NCBI RefSeq assembly: GCF_016862275.1 | Contig: NZ_BOMQ01000017.1 | Span: 124,001 to 188,000, forward strand | Source of the DNA: Actinoplanes nipponensis | GTDB lineage: Bacteria > Actinomycetota > Actinomycetes > Mycobacteriales > Micromonosporaceae | Length of the DNA stretch: 64,000 nucleotides | Direction of reading: 5' to 3' | Shown here: piece by piece, positions 32,836 through 40,773 of the stretch | Numbering within the stretch: position 1 is the first letter of the stretch | How the letters are laid out: every line of letters starts with the position of its first letter | Translations under genes and position numbers: made by a program | The notes under the pieces: generated by a model | Databases searched by the model: none | What the model was told of the DNA's origin: nothing | What the model saw: only the letters and a program-made list of their open reading frames with translations

Positions 32836-35800
32836 ATGGATGCTTTCGCAGTCGTGCTGCTGCGCCGTACCGCCAGGGTCGCGGTCGCCGCGGCCGGGCC
32901 GGGACCGGCCGACGGCGCGGCCTGGGCCGGCGCGCTCGAGGCCGACCTGGCCGAGCGGGGCTGGCTGCTGCACCGTGAGCTGTGGTCCGCCGCCGCCCAG
33001 CTGACGCCGCCGCTGCGCGTGCAGTGGGCCGACTGGCTGCTCGCGACGGTCGACGAGCTGACCGGCGCCGACCGCACCATGGTCCCGCTGTACCGGTCCT
33101 TCCCGGACACCCCGCGCAACCCCGAGGCGGTCTTCGTCCGGCGGCTGCTGACCCACCTGCTGGCCGTGCCGGGGGCGCCGTGCGTGCTGTGCGGCCGCGA
33201 GCAGGACGGCGAGCCGCTGGACCCGTGCGGTCACCCGGTGTGCCGGTCCTGCTTCGCGCCCGAGGAGTTCAGCGCCTGCCCGATCTGCGGGCGCCGGCCC
33301 GCGGCCGGGACGCCCTACCTGCCGATGGTCGCGCCGGCCGGGCCGCCGGCGGCCGGGCCCCCGGTACGGGTACGGCTGCTGCGCCTGGAGCACGATCCGG
33401 CCGCCGCCGCCACCAAGCTGCGCGACGAACTGGTCGCCCGGCCCGGCGCGCTGGGCGAGGCCGACCGGGCGGACCTGGCGGTGCTGATCAAGGCCACCGC
33501 GCCGGCCGAACTCGGCTGGCTGCCCGCCACCGTGCCGGCCCGCGAGACACTCGCGCTGGTGCTGGCGTGGGCGCTGCACGCGACGGCGCTGACCGAGGCG
33601 TATCCGGAGGTGCTCGCCGAGACGCGGCGGCGGTGGCAGACGGCGACGGACGTGGCGCGGACGCTGTGGGCGTACTCCGGCGGGGACGCGGGACTGAACC
33701 TGCCGGCGCGGGCCGACGGGCCGTCCGCACCGGGGGAGGCGTGGCGGCCGGTGGACGAGCCGGCGACGCCGGTGCCGGTGACCCGGGTGCGGGCGTTGCC
33801 GCGGGCGCTGCGCCGGGCCGCCCTCGGGCGCCTGGACGCGTGCGGTGCGGGCGCCGCGGCCGAGGACCTGCGGCGGCATCCGGCGGTGTGGAAGCGGCTG
33901 GGGGAGCGGCTGCACCCGTACGAGCGGGTCCCGGCGCACCCGGGCGCGGCGGTCGCGTTCGCGGCGTTGCGTGGCACCCGCACCGCGCGGGATTCCGCGC
34001 TCGGCGCGGCCATGGTCGCGGCCGGCGCCGAGGATCCGCGCCGGCTGGTGCTGACCGACCACCCCGACGGTACGGTCACCGTCCGGCTCCGCACCCACGC
34101 GGCGTTGGTCGAGCGGGCCTTCGCCGACGGTGACGCCGGCCGGGCCGCGCGGCTGCTCGCCGAGCGCCCCGGCGAGCTGTGGCGGCGGGTCGACCAGCTG
34201 CTGCGGACGACGGGACCGGACGGCCACGAGGGGCTGACGGGTGTGCTGCGGGACAGCGCGGGCCGGGTCGCGCCGGGCGTGCTGGCCGCGGCGGCCGCCG
34301 AGCTGGCGGGCCGGGACGAGACGGTGGCGGCGACCGAGGAGCAGCTCGCCGCGGTGGCTGCCGCCCGGGCGGCGGCGATGGTCCGGGCGCAGGGTGCCGG
34401 CCGGCCGGCCGGTGGCCCGGTGAGCGTTGACCCGGCCGGGACCAGCATCGGGCGGGCGTTCCGGGCGGCCTTCGAGACGCTGAGCCGCCGGTTCGCTGGG
34501 CCGGGCGCGGGCGCTGTGCCGGGTGCGGCTGGGCCGGGCGCGGGCGCTGTGCCGGGTGCGGCTGGGCCGAGCGCGGGCGCTGCTGCGGGCGGGGCTGGGC
34601 CGAGCGCGGGCGCTGTGCCGGGCGCGGATGTGGGGGTGCCGGGTGCCGCGGGTGCGGTTGCCGGGGCCGGCGCGGAGGCCGGTGCGGCGGCGGGGATCGT
34701 CGGCGGGCGGCCGGGACCCGGCATGCCGCGGCGGGTCTTCTTCCCCCGGGGCAGCACCGTGACGACGTGGACCGAGCCCGAGCGCCGTGCCCCGCTGCCC
34801 ACCGCGGCCGTCGCCGCCGTGCGTACCGTCGTCGACGACGAGCTGGTCCGCCGGGCTGCGGGCCTCGGCCGCTTCGACCTGGCCGTGATCGACGCCGCGC
34901 TCGCGCGGGTGCCCATGCCGATGCGGGAGCGGGCCGCCTCCGGCCAGCTCGCCGGCTGGCCGCGCGGCAGCATCCGGGCCCTGCCCGGCGGGCCGGTGCT
35001 GCGGCTGTTCCTGCACTGGGAGGACACCGAGGACCACCGGGTCGACCTCGACCTGTCCTGCGGGTTCTACGACGCGAACTGGCAGCGGGTCGGGCACTGC
35101 GACTACACCCGGCTGCGGTTCGCCGGCGACGGCGCCGTGCACTCCGGGGACCTCACCTCCGCGCCGGCGCCGCTGGGGGCCACGGAGTTCCTGGATCTGC
35201 GGCCGGCCCGCCTCGCCGAGGCCGGGGTGCGCTACGTGCTCCCGGTGGTGATCAGCTACAACGCCGTGCCGTTCGAGCTGCTCACCGAGGCGTTCGCCGG
35301 GCTGATGCGGCCGCTGGCCGGCGGCGCCCAGTTCGACGCGGCCCGGGTCGAGCAGCGCTTCGACCTGCGCGGCGACACCCGGATGCTGCTGTCGATGGTC
35401 GTCGACCTCACCGGGCGGCAGCTGCTCTGGACCGACCTGGCTCTGCCCGGACGCGGCTACGGGCACAGCGTGACCCGGCACGGCGACCAGCTGGCCCGGG
35501 CCGCGGCCGACCAGTGGGAGCACTTCGCGGGCGGCCACCGGGCGACCCTGCTGGACCTGCTGGCCTGGCAGGCGGCCGGCCGCGCGGACCGGGTGCTGGT
35601 GGCCCACGCCGACGGCACGTGCACCGAGGTGGAGCCGGCGGTCCCGGCTATCCGGGCGGCCGCGGCCGCCGACACCGGGGTGCTCCCGGCCGTGGACGGG
35701 ACGCGCGGCCGGACGGTGCTGGCCGCCACCGTCGACGGCGAGACGCTGGACCGGCTCGTGCCCGACGGCGTGGCGGCGGGCTCGGTGGCGCTCACGGTCA

Positions 35801-35874
35801 CCGGCGATCCGGGGGAGCCGTGGACGCGCCTACCCGCGGCCGAGGCGCTGGGCCTGCTCGGCGTGGCGGAATAG
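32836..35874 (+). CDS. MXAN_6230/SCO0854-type RING domain protein with TerD-like domain
   Basis: A 1012-residue cytoplasmic protein. A C3HC4 RING-like zinc motif lies at about residues 116-151: Cys116, 119, 131, His133, Cys136, 139, 148, 151. A long helical region of unknown fold follows (about 170-540), then a low-complexity Ala/Gly/Pro stretch (about 554-620) encoded by 33-bp tandem repeats. The C-terminal part (about 710-860) has HWEDTEDHRVDLDLSCGFYD and GDLTSAPAPLGATEFLDL, as in TerD-like calcium-binding domains of tellurite-resistance systems. The architecture matches a family known from Myxococcus and Streptomyces whose function is undescribed. GGGGGAGG precedes the ATG. Confidence 0.8.
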   Translation: MDAFAVVLLRRTARVAVAAAGPGPADGAAWAGALEADLAERGWLLHRELWSAAAQLTPPLRVQWADWLLATVDELTGADRTMVPLYRSFPDTPRNPEAVFVRRLLTHLLAVPGAPCVLCGREQDGEPLDPCGHPVCRSCFAPEEFSACPICGRRPAAGTPYLPMVAPAGPPAAGPPVRVRLLRLEHDPAAAATKLRDELVARPGALGEADRADLAVLIKATAPAELGWLPATVPARETLALVLAWALHATALTEAYPEVLAETRRRWQTATDVARTLWAYSGGDAGLNLPARADGPSAPGEAWRPVDEPATPVPVTRVRALPRALRRAALGRLDACGAGAAAEDLRRHPAVWKRLGERLHPYERVPAHPGAAVAFAALRGTRTARDSALGAAMVAAGAEDPRRLVLTDHPDGTVTVRLRTHAALVERAFADGDAGRAARLLAERPGELWRRVDQLLRTTGPDGHEGLTGVLRDSAGRVAPGVLAAAAAELAGRDETVAATEEQLAAVAAARAAAMVRAQGAGRPAGGPVSVDPAGTSIGRAFRAAFETLSRRFAGPGAGAVPGAAGPGAGAVPGAAGPSAGAAAGGAGPSAGAVPGADVGVPGAAGAVAGAGAEAGAAAGIVGGRPGPGMPRRVFFPRGSTVTTWTEPERRAPLPTAAVAAVRTVVDDELVRRAAGLGRFDLAVIDAALARVPMPMRERAASGQLAGWPRGSIRALPGGPVLRLFLHWEDTEDHRVDLDLSCGFYDANWQRVGHCDYTRLRFAGDGAVHSGDLTSAPAPLGATEFLDLRPARLAEAGVRYVLPVVISYNAVPFELLTEAFAGLMRPLAGGAQFDAARVEQRFDLRGDTRMLLSMVVDLTGRQLLWTDLALPGRGYGHSVTRHGDQLARAAADQWEHFAGGHRATLLDLLAWQAAGRADRVLVAHADGTCTEVEPAVPAIRAAAAADTGVLPAVDGTRGRTVLAATVDGETLDRLVPDGVAAGSVALTVTGDPGEPWTRLPAAEALGLLGVAE
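34495..34626 (+). repeat. Four 33-bp tandem repeats inside the RING/TerD gene
   Basis: Four in-frame 33-bp units at 34495, 34528, 34561 and 34594 encode the 11-residue AGPGAGAVPGA and variants. The first two are identical at protein level. They form a flexible linker between the helical and TerD-like parts. Copy number may vary among strains. Confidence 0.85.
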
Positions 35875-35876
35875 CA

Positions 35877-35915
35877 GCCGCCGGCGCCCCCGCTGCGTGC
35901 GGGAGCGCCGGCGGC
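35877..35915. terminator. Bidirectional hairpin terminator
   Basis: A 17-bp stem with one mismatch (GCCGCCGGCGCCCCCGC against GCGGGAGCGCCGGCGGC, loop TGCGT) lies in the 50-bp gap between the RING/TerD gene and the convergent DinB gene. It can serve both. Confidence 0.8.
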
Positions 35916-35924
35916 CGGCGTACG

Positions 35925-36431
35925 TCAGTTCTCGAGCAGGCCCCGCACGTAGGCCGCCTGGCCCACGTGCTGGAGGTCGTCGTTCAGGATGCTCACCAGG
36001 CGCACGCCCAGCGTGACCGGCGGATCCCAGGACTCGTCCACCACCCGATCCAGGTCGTCCGCGGTGCGGCCGGCCAGATAGGACAGGGTGCGCTGGTGGA
36101 CCGCCTCGTAGTAGTCCACCAGCACCGTCGCGCTCTCCGGCCGGACGGCCAGCACCTGCGCCGCCGTGTGGCCGTAGCCGTTGTCGTCCGGGTCCGGCTT
36201 CAGGCCGAACCGCTGGGCCCGGTCGCCGCCCACCCACACCTGCTCCCGGCCGGTCAGCTCGGCCAGATAGCCGTCCTGGATCCGGGCCAGGTGCCAGACC
36301 AGCCAGGCGATGGTGTTGGCGCCCCCGGCCGGCGGCGTACGCAGCCGCTCCGGGCTCAGCCCCTCGACCGCCGACCGCACCAGGGCGGGCAGCCGGCCGA
36401 AGGCCTCGGTGAGCAGTTCGCTGGGGTCCAC
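35925..36431 (-). CDS. DinB/mycothiol-dependent family protein
   Basis: A 168-residue four-helix-bundle protein of the DinB/DUF664 group, which in actinobacteria includes mycothiol S-transferases and maleylpyruvate isomerase-like enzymes. A metal-ligand His lies in WLVWHLARIQDGYLAEL (about residue 47), a second candidate in YYEAVHQRTL and a third in NDDLQHVGQAAYVRG (about 156). The GTG start at 36431 is preceded by AGGAG. It is last in a minus-strand run with a membrane protein and an MFS gene. The substrate is unknown. Confidence 0.8.
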   Translation of the reverse strand: MDPSELLTEAFGRLPALVRSAVEGLSPERLRTPPAGGANTIAWLVWHLARIQDGYLAELTGREQVWVGGDRAQRFGLKPDPDDNGYGHTAAQVLAVRPESATVLVDYYEAVHQRTLSYLAGRTADDLDRVVDESWDPPVTLGVRLVSILNDDLQHVGQAAYVRGLLEN

Positions 36432-36465
36432 GGTGACGTGCTCCTTCGCTCGGTGGGAAACGCCG

Positions 36466-37203
36466 CTACTTGGTCGTGCCCTGGTCCGGGGCGACGTCCT
36501 GGTTCGGCTGCTCCTGATCCTGGGTGTCGGGCGGCGGCGTCTGCTCCGGCGCGCCGGTGGTCGGCTCGCCGGCCGGTTCCGTGGTCGGTTCGGTGGCCGG
36601 TTCCGTGGTCGGCGCGGTGGTGGGCGCCCCGGACGGCTCCGTCTGCCCGCCGGACGGCTCGGTCGGCTCCCCGGAGGGGGCCGGCGTGCTGTCCGGCGAC
36701 GGGGTGACCGCCGGCTTCCGCGCCGAGTCGTCGCCGAAGACGCTGCTGACGGTGCTGCGGCCCGTGGACGCGTTGCCCACGGCCGAGGCCACCGACTTGC
36801 CCGCGATGAGCTCGAACACCGTCAGCGAGCCGATCGCCAGCACGAACAGCGCCGTCGCGGCGATGGCCACGTGACCCCAGCGCAGGCTCCGGCCGGGCAC
36901 GACCGTGTGCGACGGGCTCTCCTCCTCGGCCGCCGCGGCGACCGGGGGCGTGCCCACGGCGGCCGGCACCTTCACGAACGTGGGGGCGATGGTGCTGAGC
37001 CGTTTGGCCCCCCGGTGCAGCGACCGCTGGTAGAGCTCCGTCCCGACCGAGCCGACGACGCTGGCGACAGCCGCGCCGGCCAGCGTGCCGGCCACTCCCA
37101 GGAAGGAACCGATCACCGCCGCGGTGACTGCCGCGAGTGTGCCCGCGATGACCTTGGTGATCTCGATGCCGGACCAGATGCGGTCCGGTGTGCGCTCGCT
37201 CAT
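36466..37203 (-). CDS. Membrane protein with Pro/Thr/Glu-rich C-terminal tail
   Basis: A 245-residue protein. The first half has a hydrophobic Ala/Gly/Val stretch with GxxxG spacings (about residues 14-50) and one clear helix (about 110-132). The C-terminal ~90 residues are a disordered tail rich in EPTTEPATEP-like repeats, probably outside the cell. No enzymatic motif is seen. ATG 37203 has GAGGAGGAC just upstream. It lies 38 bases after the MFS gene on the same strand. Function unknown; similar proteins are common in Micromonosporaceae. Confidence 0.7.
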   Translation of the reverse strand: MSERTPDRIWSGIEITKVIAGTLAAVTAAVIGSFLGVAGTLAGAAVASVVGSVGTELYQRSLHRGAKRLSTIAPTFVKVPAAVGTPPVAAAAEEESPSHTVVPGRSLRWGHVAIAATALFVLAIGSLTVFELIAGKSVASAVGNASTGRSTVSSVFGDDSARKPAVTPSPDSTPAPSGEPTEPSGGQTEPSGAPTTAPTTEPATEPTTEPAGEPTTGAPEQTPPPDTQDQEQPNQDVAPDQGTTK

Positions 37204-37241
37204 GTCCTCCTCGCATCGAACTGTCGTGAGCGGGCAAAACC

Positions 37242-38567
37242 TCAACTTTTACCGATGCGCTCGCCGCTAAACCAACCCTTCTCGGCGAGCACCTCCCGCA
37301 GCGGCCGGACGATCACGCCCTGCTCGTCGGCGAGGCGCCGTCGGACCAGCTTGCGGGTCCGCAGGATGCCGATCAGGCCGATCACGCCGATCGCGAACTG
37401 CACCGACATCGCGACCTTGAAATCCACGATGTCGTACGCGGCCCGGCCGCCCGTGCGGGCGTCCAGGATCAGGCCGACGAGCAGGATCGACACGAGCGAG
37501 GCGACGAAGCCCCCCACGTTGACGATGCCCGTGGCCGTGCCCAGCCGGTTCGGCGGGTTGAACGTCCGGGCGAACTCGAACCCGATCATCGAGCCCGGTC
37601 CGCCGAGCCCGAGCGCCAGCACGAGCACCACCAGCACCGCCAGCGGCGCCCGCCCCGGCCAGGCGATGACCAGCCCCCAGCCCAGGGCGTTGGCGCCGAT
37701 CACGCCGAGCACCAGCCAGGAGCGGCGCAACGGATGCCGCTGCACCAGCACGCCGACCACCGGACCGGCGGCCATGCCGGTCAGCACGAACAGGGTGAGC
37801 AGCGCGCTCGCCGTACCCCGCGACAGGCCCTCCCCGGCCACCAGGAACGGATAGCCCCAGATCAGGGCGAACACCGTACCGGGAAACTGGGTGGTGAAAT
37901 GCGTCCACAGCCCGAGCCGGGTGCCCGGATGCCGCCACGCGCTCGCCAGGTCGCTCCCCAGCTGACCCAGGGTCAGGGCCGCGCCGGAGTTGACCCGCCG
38001 CTGCGGGGTGTCGTGCAGGGCGACCAGCGCGACGACGGCGACGAACACCCCGGCGCCGGCCGCCGAGACGAACGCGGTGGTCCAGCCCGGACCGGCCAGC
38101 AGCGCGGCCAGCGGTACGGCGCTGAGCACCTGCCCCAGCTGCCCGGACAGCCCGGTCAACTGGGTCACCACCGGCACCCGCCGCGCGGGGAACCACTGCG
38201 GCACCAGACGCAACACGCTGATGAACGTCATGGCATCGCCGGCCCCGACCAGGACCCGGGCCAGCACGGCCCCGGTGACCCCGTCGGAGAACGCCATCAA
38301 CGCCTGCCCGGCCGCCATGACGACGGCGCCGCCGACAACCAGGCGCACCGAACCGAACCGGTCCAGCAGCAGCCCGACGGGAACCTGCAGGCCGGCGTAG
38401 ACCAGCAGCTGCAGCACGGCGAAGGAGGCCAGCGCGCCGGCCCCGATGTCGAAGCGGACCTGTGCGTCCAGCCCGGCGACGCCGAGGGAGGTGCGATGCA
38501 GAACCGCGACCACGTAGGCCGTCAGCCCCACGGCCCACACAGCCCAGGCCCGGGCACCGCCCAGCAT
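37242..38567 (-). CDS. MFS transporter
   Basis: A 441-residue, 12-helix major facilitator. The first helix is AVWAVGLTAYVVAVLHRTSLGVAG. Motif A-like VGLLLDRFGSVRLVVGG falls between helices 2 and 3, and PGSMIGFEFARTFNPPNRLGTATGIVNVGGF resembles nitrate/nitrite or organic-anion carriers of the NarK/ACS side of the superfamily. The transported compound cannot be named. It heads a minus-strand run with the membrane protein and DinB genes, and is divergent from the AbiEi/DUF559-like gene. Confidence 0.83.
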   Translation of the reverse strand: MLGGARAWAVWAVGLTAYVVAVLHRTSLGVAGLDAQVRFDIGAGALASFAVLQLLVYAGLQVPVGLLLDRFGSVRLVVGGAVVMAAGQALMAFSDGVTGAVLARVLVGAGDAMTFISVLRLVPQWFPARRVPVVTQLTGLSGQLGQVLSAVPLAALLAGPGWTTAFVSAAGAGVFVAVVALVALHDTPQRRVNSGAALTLGQLGSDLASAWRHPGTRLGLWTHFTTQFPGTVFALIWGYPFLVAGEGLSRGTASALLTLFVLTGMAAGPVVGVLVQRHPLRRSWLVLGVIGANALGWGLVIAWPGRAPLAVLVVLVLALGLGGPGSMIGFEFARTFNPPNRLGTATGIVNVGGFVASLVSILLVGLILDARTGGRAAYDIVDFKVAMSVQFAIGVIGLIGILRTRKLVRRRLADEQGVIVRPLREVLAEKGWFSGERIGKS

Positions 38568-38711
38568 GACGTCAACTCCATCCGATCGCGTGCACCCACC
38601 CTTTCCCGGGCGGGCCGGGAGCGACAACGATCCGGGTCACAAATGGGACGTGTGACCCGTCACGCCGGGGGACTTGGGTTGTTCGCAGGGCTGTCCAGGG
38701 CTTGTCCTCAA

Positions 38712-38797
38712 GGCCTGGGCTGTCCACGGGCCTGGGCTGTCCACAGGCCTGGGCTGGCGGACGGGCCTGGGCTGTCCACAGGCTGGGGCTGTCCACA
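38712..38797. repeat. Five tandem 17-bp repeats
   Basis: Units of consensus GGCCTGGGCTGTCCACA start at 38712, 38729, 38746 (18 bp, diverged at its end), 38764 and 38781. They fill most of the leader of the AbiEi/DUF559-like gene, ending 41 bases before its ATG. They may be iterated binding sites or a variable-number repeat. Confidence 0.8.
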
Positions 38798-38838
38798 GGC
38801 CCGTCCCGGGGGCGAGGTGGATCTGCCAGGTTGGGGTG

Positions 38839-39741
38839 ATGCAGCTCCCGGCCCTTCAACACGGCGTCCTGACCCGCGACCAGGCCGTCGAGCTGGCCGG
38901 GCCGCCCGCTGTCCGCGGGCACGTGCGTCAGGGCCGGTGGCGCCGGATCTGCTCAGGGATCCTGCTGACCAACAACGGTGCGCTGAGCCCGGAACAGCAG
39001 CACTGGGTCGCGGTGCTGACCGCCGGGAAGGGCGCCCTGCTGGCCGGAGCGGCGGCCCTGACGGCGAGCGGCGCCCGCGGCCTGCCGGTCAGGCAGATCC
39101 CGGTGCTCATCCCGGCCGAGCGGAACGCCAGCCGGCGCGTGCCCCGGCTACCGCCGGACATGCGCACCGTACGGGTGTACCGCAGCAGCGTGCTACCGGT
39201 GGAGCACCGTCAGCCGGCCGTCGGGATCCCGCGAACCACAGTGGCCCGGTCGGTGGTCGACGCGGCGGCGTGGGCCCGGTCGGACCGGGAGGCGATCCTG
39301 ATGGCCGCCGCCGCTTGTCAACAGCGGCTGGTGCGTCCGGAGGAGATCCTGACCGTGCTCAAGGTGATGACGCGGGTGCGGCGGCGGGGGCTGCTGCGGA
39401 GAACGCTGAGGGATATCGAGGGCGGGGCGTCGGCGCTGTCGGAGCTCGACCTGCTGGCGCTGTGCCGCCGGTACAGGCTGCCGCTGCCCGACACCCAGCA
39501 GCGCCGCCGGGATGCCGATGGGCGGCAGCGGTACCTGGACGCGTACTGGCGGGAGTGGCGGGTGCTGGTGGAGGTGGACGGTGGGTATCACATGAACGTG
39601 GCGGAGTGGGCCGGGGACATGATTCGGCAGAACAGGATCTGGCTTGCCGGTGATCGGATTCTTCGGTTTCCCGGGTGGTTGCTGCGGAGTGATCCCGCGG
39701 TGGTGGCGGGGCAGATCCGGGAGGCGCTGCAGGTGGGGTAG
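38839..39741 (+). CDS. AbiEi-like/DUF559 endonuclease-domain protein
   Basis: A 300-residue protein. The N-terminus (about 1-60; HGVLTRDQAVELAG, GHVRQGRWRRICSGILL) is a winged-helix of the AbiEi antitoxin/DUF4095 type. The C-terminus (about 215-300; RYLDAYWREWRVLVEVDGGYHMN, DMIRQNRIWLAGDRILRFPGWLLRSDP) is a DUF559/Vsr-like PD-(D/E)xK nuclease fold, with D and ExD in the catalytic region. Such genes are highly amplified in Micromonosporaceae, and no toxin partner is adjacent. The region on both sides is packed with repeats. The role is unknown; DNA binding or cleavage is inferred. Confidence 0.72.
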   Translation: MQLPALQHGVLTRDQAVELAGPPAVRGHVRQGRWRRICSGILLTNNGALSPEQQHWVAVLTAGKGALLAGAAALTASGARGLPVRQIPVLIPAERNASRRVPRLPPDMRTVRVYRSSVLPVEHRQPAVGIPRTTVARSVVDAAAWARSDREAILMAAAACQQRLVRPEEILTVLKVMTRVRRRGLLRRTLRDIEGGASALSELDLLALCRRYRLPLPDTQQRRRDADGRQRYLDAYWREWRVLVEVDGGYHMNVAEWAGDMIRQNRIWLAGDRILRFPGWLLRSDPAVVAGQIREALQVG

Positions 39742-39980
39742 CGGGTGCGCTGGGCGTCCGGGACTCGGCTCGTCTCAGCGCCGCCCTTCGTCCTCGCCTT
39801 TCGTCCTCGCCTCGCCCCTCGCCTACGCCTTCGCCCGCCCCTCGCCCCTGCCCCTCGCCCGCTCCGGCTGCCCAGCTCGGCCAGCGTCGACATGACCCAG
39901 CTCCCTACCGATCGTCCTGAACCCCAGCCGGCGGTCTCACCTTGACTCCTGGTGCGGTCGGCTTGGCGGCGGTTGGAGCC

Positions 39981-40028
39981 GATCTTGTGGCGGGCTGATC
40001 GTGGAATGGGGTTCGCCGTCACAAGATT
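39981..40028 (+). repeat. 48-bp palindromic element, copy 1
   Basis: Left arm GATCTTGTGGCG, 24-base centre, right arm CGTCACAAGATT; two mismatches between arms. Same orientation and length as the four copies that follow. Confidence 0.85.
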
Positions 40029-40107
40029 CGCGGTGGGCAGCGGGCGGTGAGCGGTGAGTGGTGCTGGTCGGCTTCGTGGCGTTGGTCGCTTGGTGATGTT
40101 GAGCTCG

Positions 40108-40155
40108 GATCTTGTGGCGGGCTGGCCGTGGAATGGGGCTTGTCGCCACAAGATC
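40108..40155 (+). repeat. 48-bp palindromic element, copy 2
   Basis: Arms GATCTTGTGGCG and CGCCACAAGATC are perfect complements around a 24-base centre beginning GGCTGGCCGTGGAATGGGG. Followed by a 48-bp spacer before copy 3. Confidence 0.9.
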
Positions 40156-40203
40156 GGTGTTGGTGGGCGGTGGCGCCGGCGGGAAGCGGTGGTGTTGAGC
40201 TCG

Positions 40204-40251
40204 GATCTTGTGGCGCGCTGGCCGTGGAACGGGGTTGGCCGCCACAAGATC
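40204..40251 (+). repeat. 48-bp palindromic element, copy 3
   Basis: Perfect 12-bp complementary arms (GATCTTGTGGCG/CGCCACAAGATC); the centre CGCTGGCCGTGGAACGGGG differs at a few bases from copy 2. The heptamer run starts right after it. Confidence 0.9.
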
Positions 40252-40350
40252 GGCGGCGGGCGGCGGGTGGCGGGCGGCGGGTGGCGGGTGGCGGGTGGCG
40301 GGTGGCGGGTGGCGGGTGGCGGGCGGCGGGCGGCGGGCAGCAGGCGGCGA
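40252..40350 (+). repeat. GGGTGGC/GGGCGGC heptamer run
   Basis: About a dozen tandem heptamers, mainly GGGTGGC with some GGGCGGC, lie between palindromic copies 3 and 4. Regular runs of G could form quadruplex on the plus strand, and slippage would change the length. Confidence 0.8.
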
Positions 40351-40507
40351 GCAGCAGGCGGCCTTGTTCGCGAGGGCTCGGGGCAGGCGGCGCATGTCAC
40401 CGGTGTGGGAGCGGCGGGCCGGCGACTGACGCGGGGCCGGGGCTGCACGTGGCGCGCTTCGGTGGCGGACTGCGGGTCGCGTAGGTCGCTCGCTGGGGTG
40501 GGAGCCG

Positions 40508-40555
40508 GACCTTGTGGCGGGCTGGCCGGGGAACGAGCCTCGGCGCCACAAGATC
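40508..40555 (+). repeat. 48-bp palindromic element, copy 4
   Basis: Left arm GACCTTGTGGCG (one change), right arm CGCCACAAGATC, centre 24 bases. Followed by a 47-bp spacer similar to that after copy 2. Confidence 0.85.
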
Positions 40556-40602
40556 GGTGTTGGTTGGCGGAAATGGGGCGGGGAGCGGTGGTATTGAGCT
40601 CC

Positions 40603-40650
40603 GATCTTGTGGCGCGCCAGCCGCGGAAAGTGGCTTGCCGTCACAAGATC
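40603..40650 (+). repeat. 48-bp palindromic element, copy 5
   Basis: Left arm GATCTTGTGGCG, right arm CGTCACAAGATC (one change). The centre is the most diverged, though the trailing GGCTTGC is shared with copy 2-type centres. Confidence 0.85.
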
Positions 40651-40773
40651 CAGAGGAGGAAGACGGAGGCGGGGAAGGGAGAAGGGAGAGCCGGGTGGCG
40701 GAGTGGCGCAGAGAAGGAGTGGCGAACAGAAAAATCGCGGTGCGGGAGCGTACCCCCGCACCGCGAAGAAAGA

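Larger units (their letters stand above)
39742..40773. other. 1-kb gene-free repeat region
   Basis: No convincing gene lies here. Long minus-strand frames exist but are read from the repeats and encode Pro/Thr/Arg monotony. The stretch holds a low-complexity pyrimidine-rich segment (about 39785-39870), five 48-bp palindromic elements (39981-40650) and a GGGTGGC heptamer run (about 40252-40350). It separates the DUF559-like gene from the end of the S9 peptidase gene. Confidence 0.75.

Noticed and set aside
39981-40650. CRISPR-like arrangement of palindromes with about 48-bp spacers
   Set aside because: Spacing is irregular (79, 48, 256, 47 bp), the spacers after copies 2 and 4 resemble each other, the repeat is too long and variable, and no cas gene is near.
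39588-40761. Long minus-strand frames encoding PPATRHPPPATRH-like repeats
   Set aside because: The coding looks produced by the heptamer and palindrome repeats themselves; no ribosome site, no domain, and translation simply follows the repeat.
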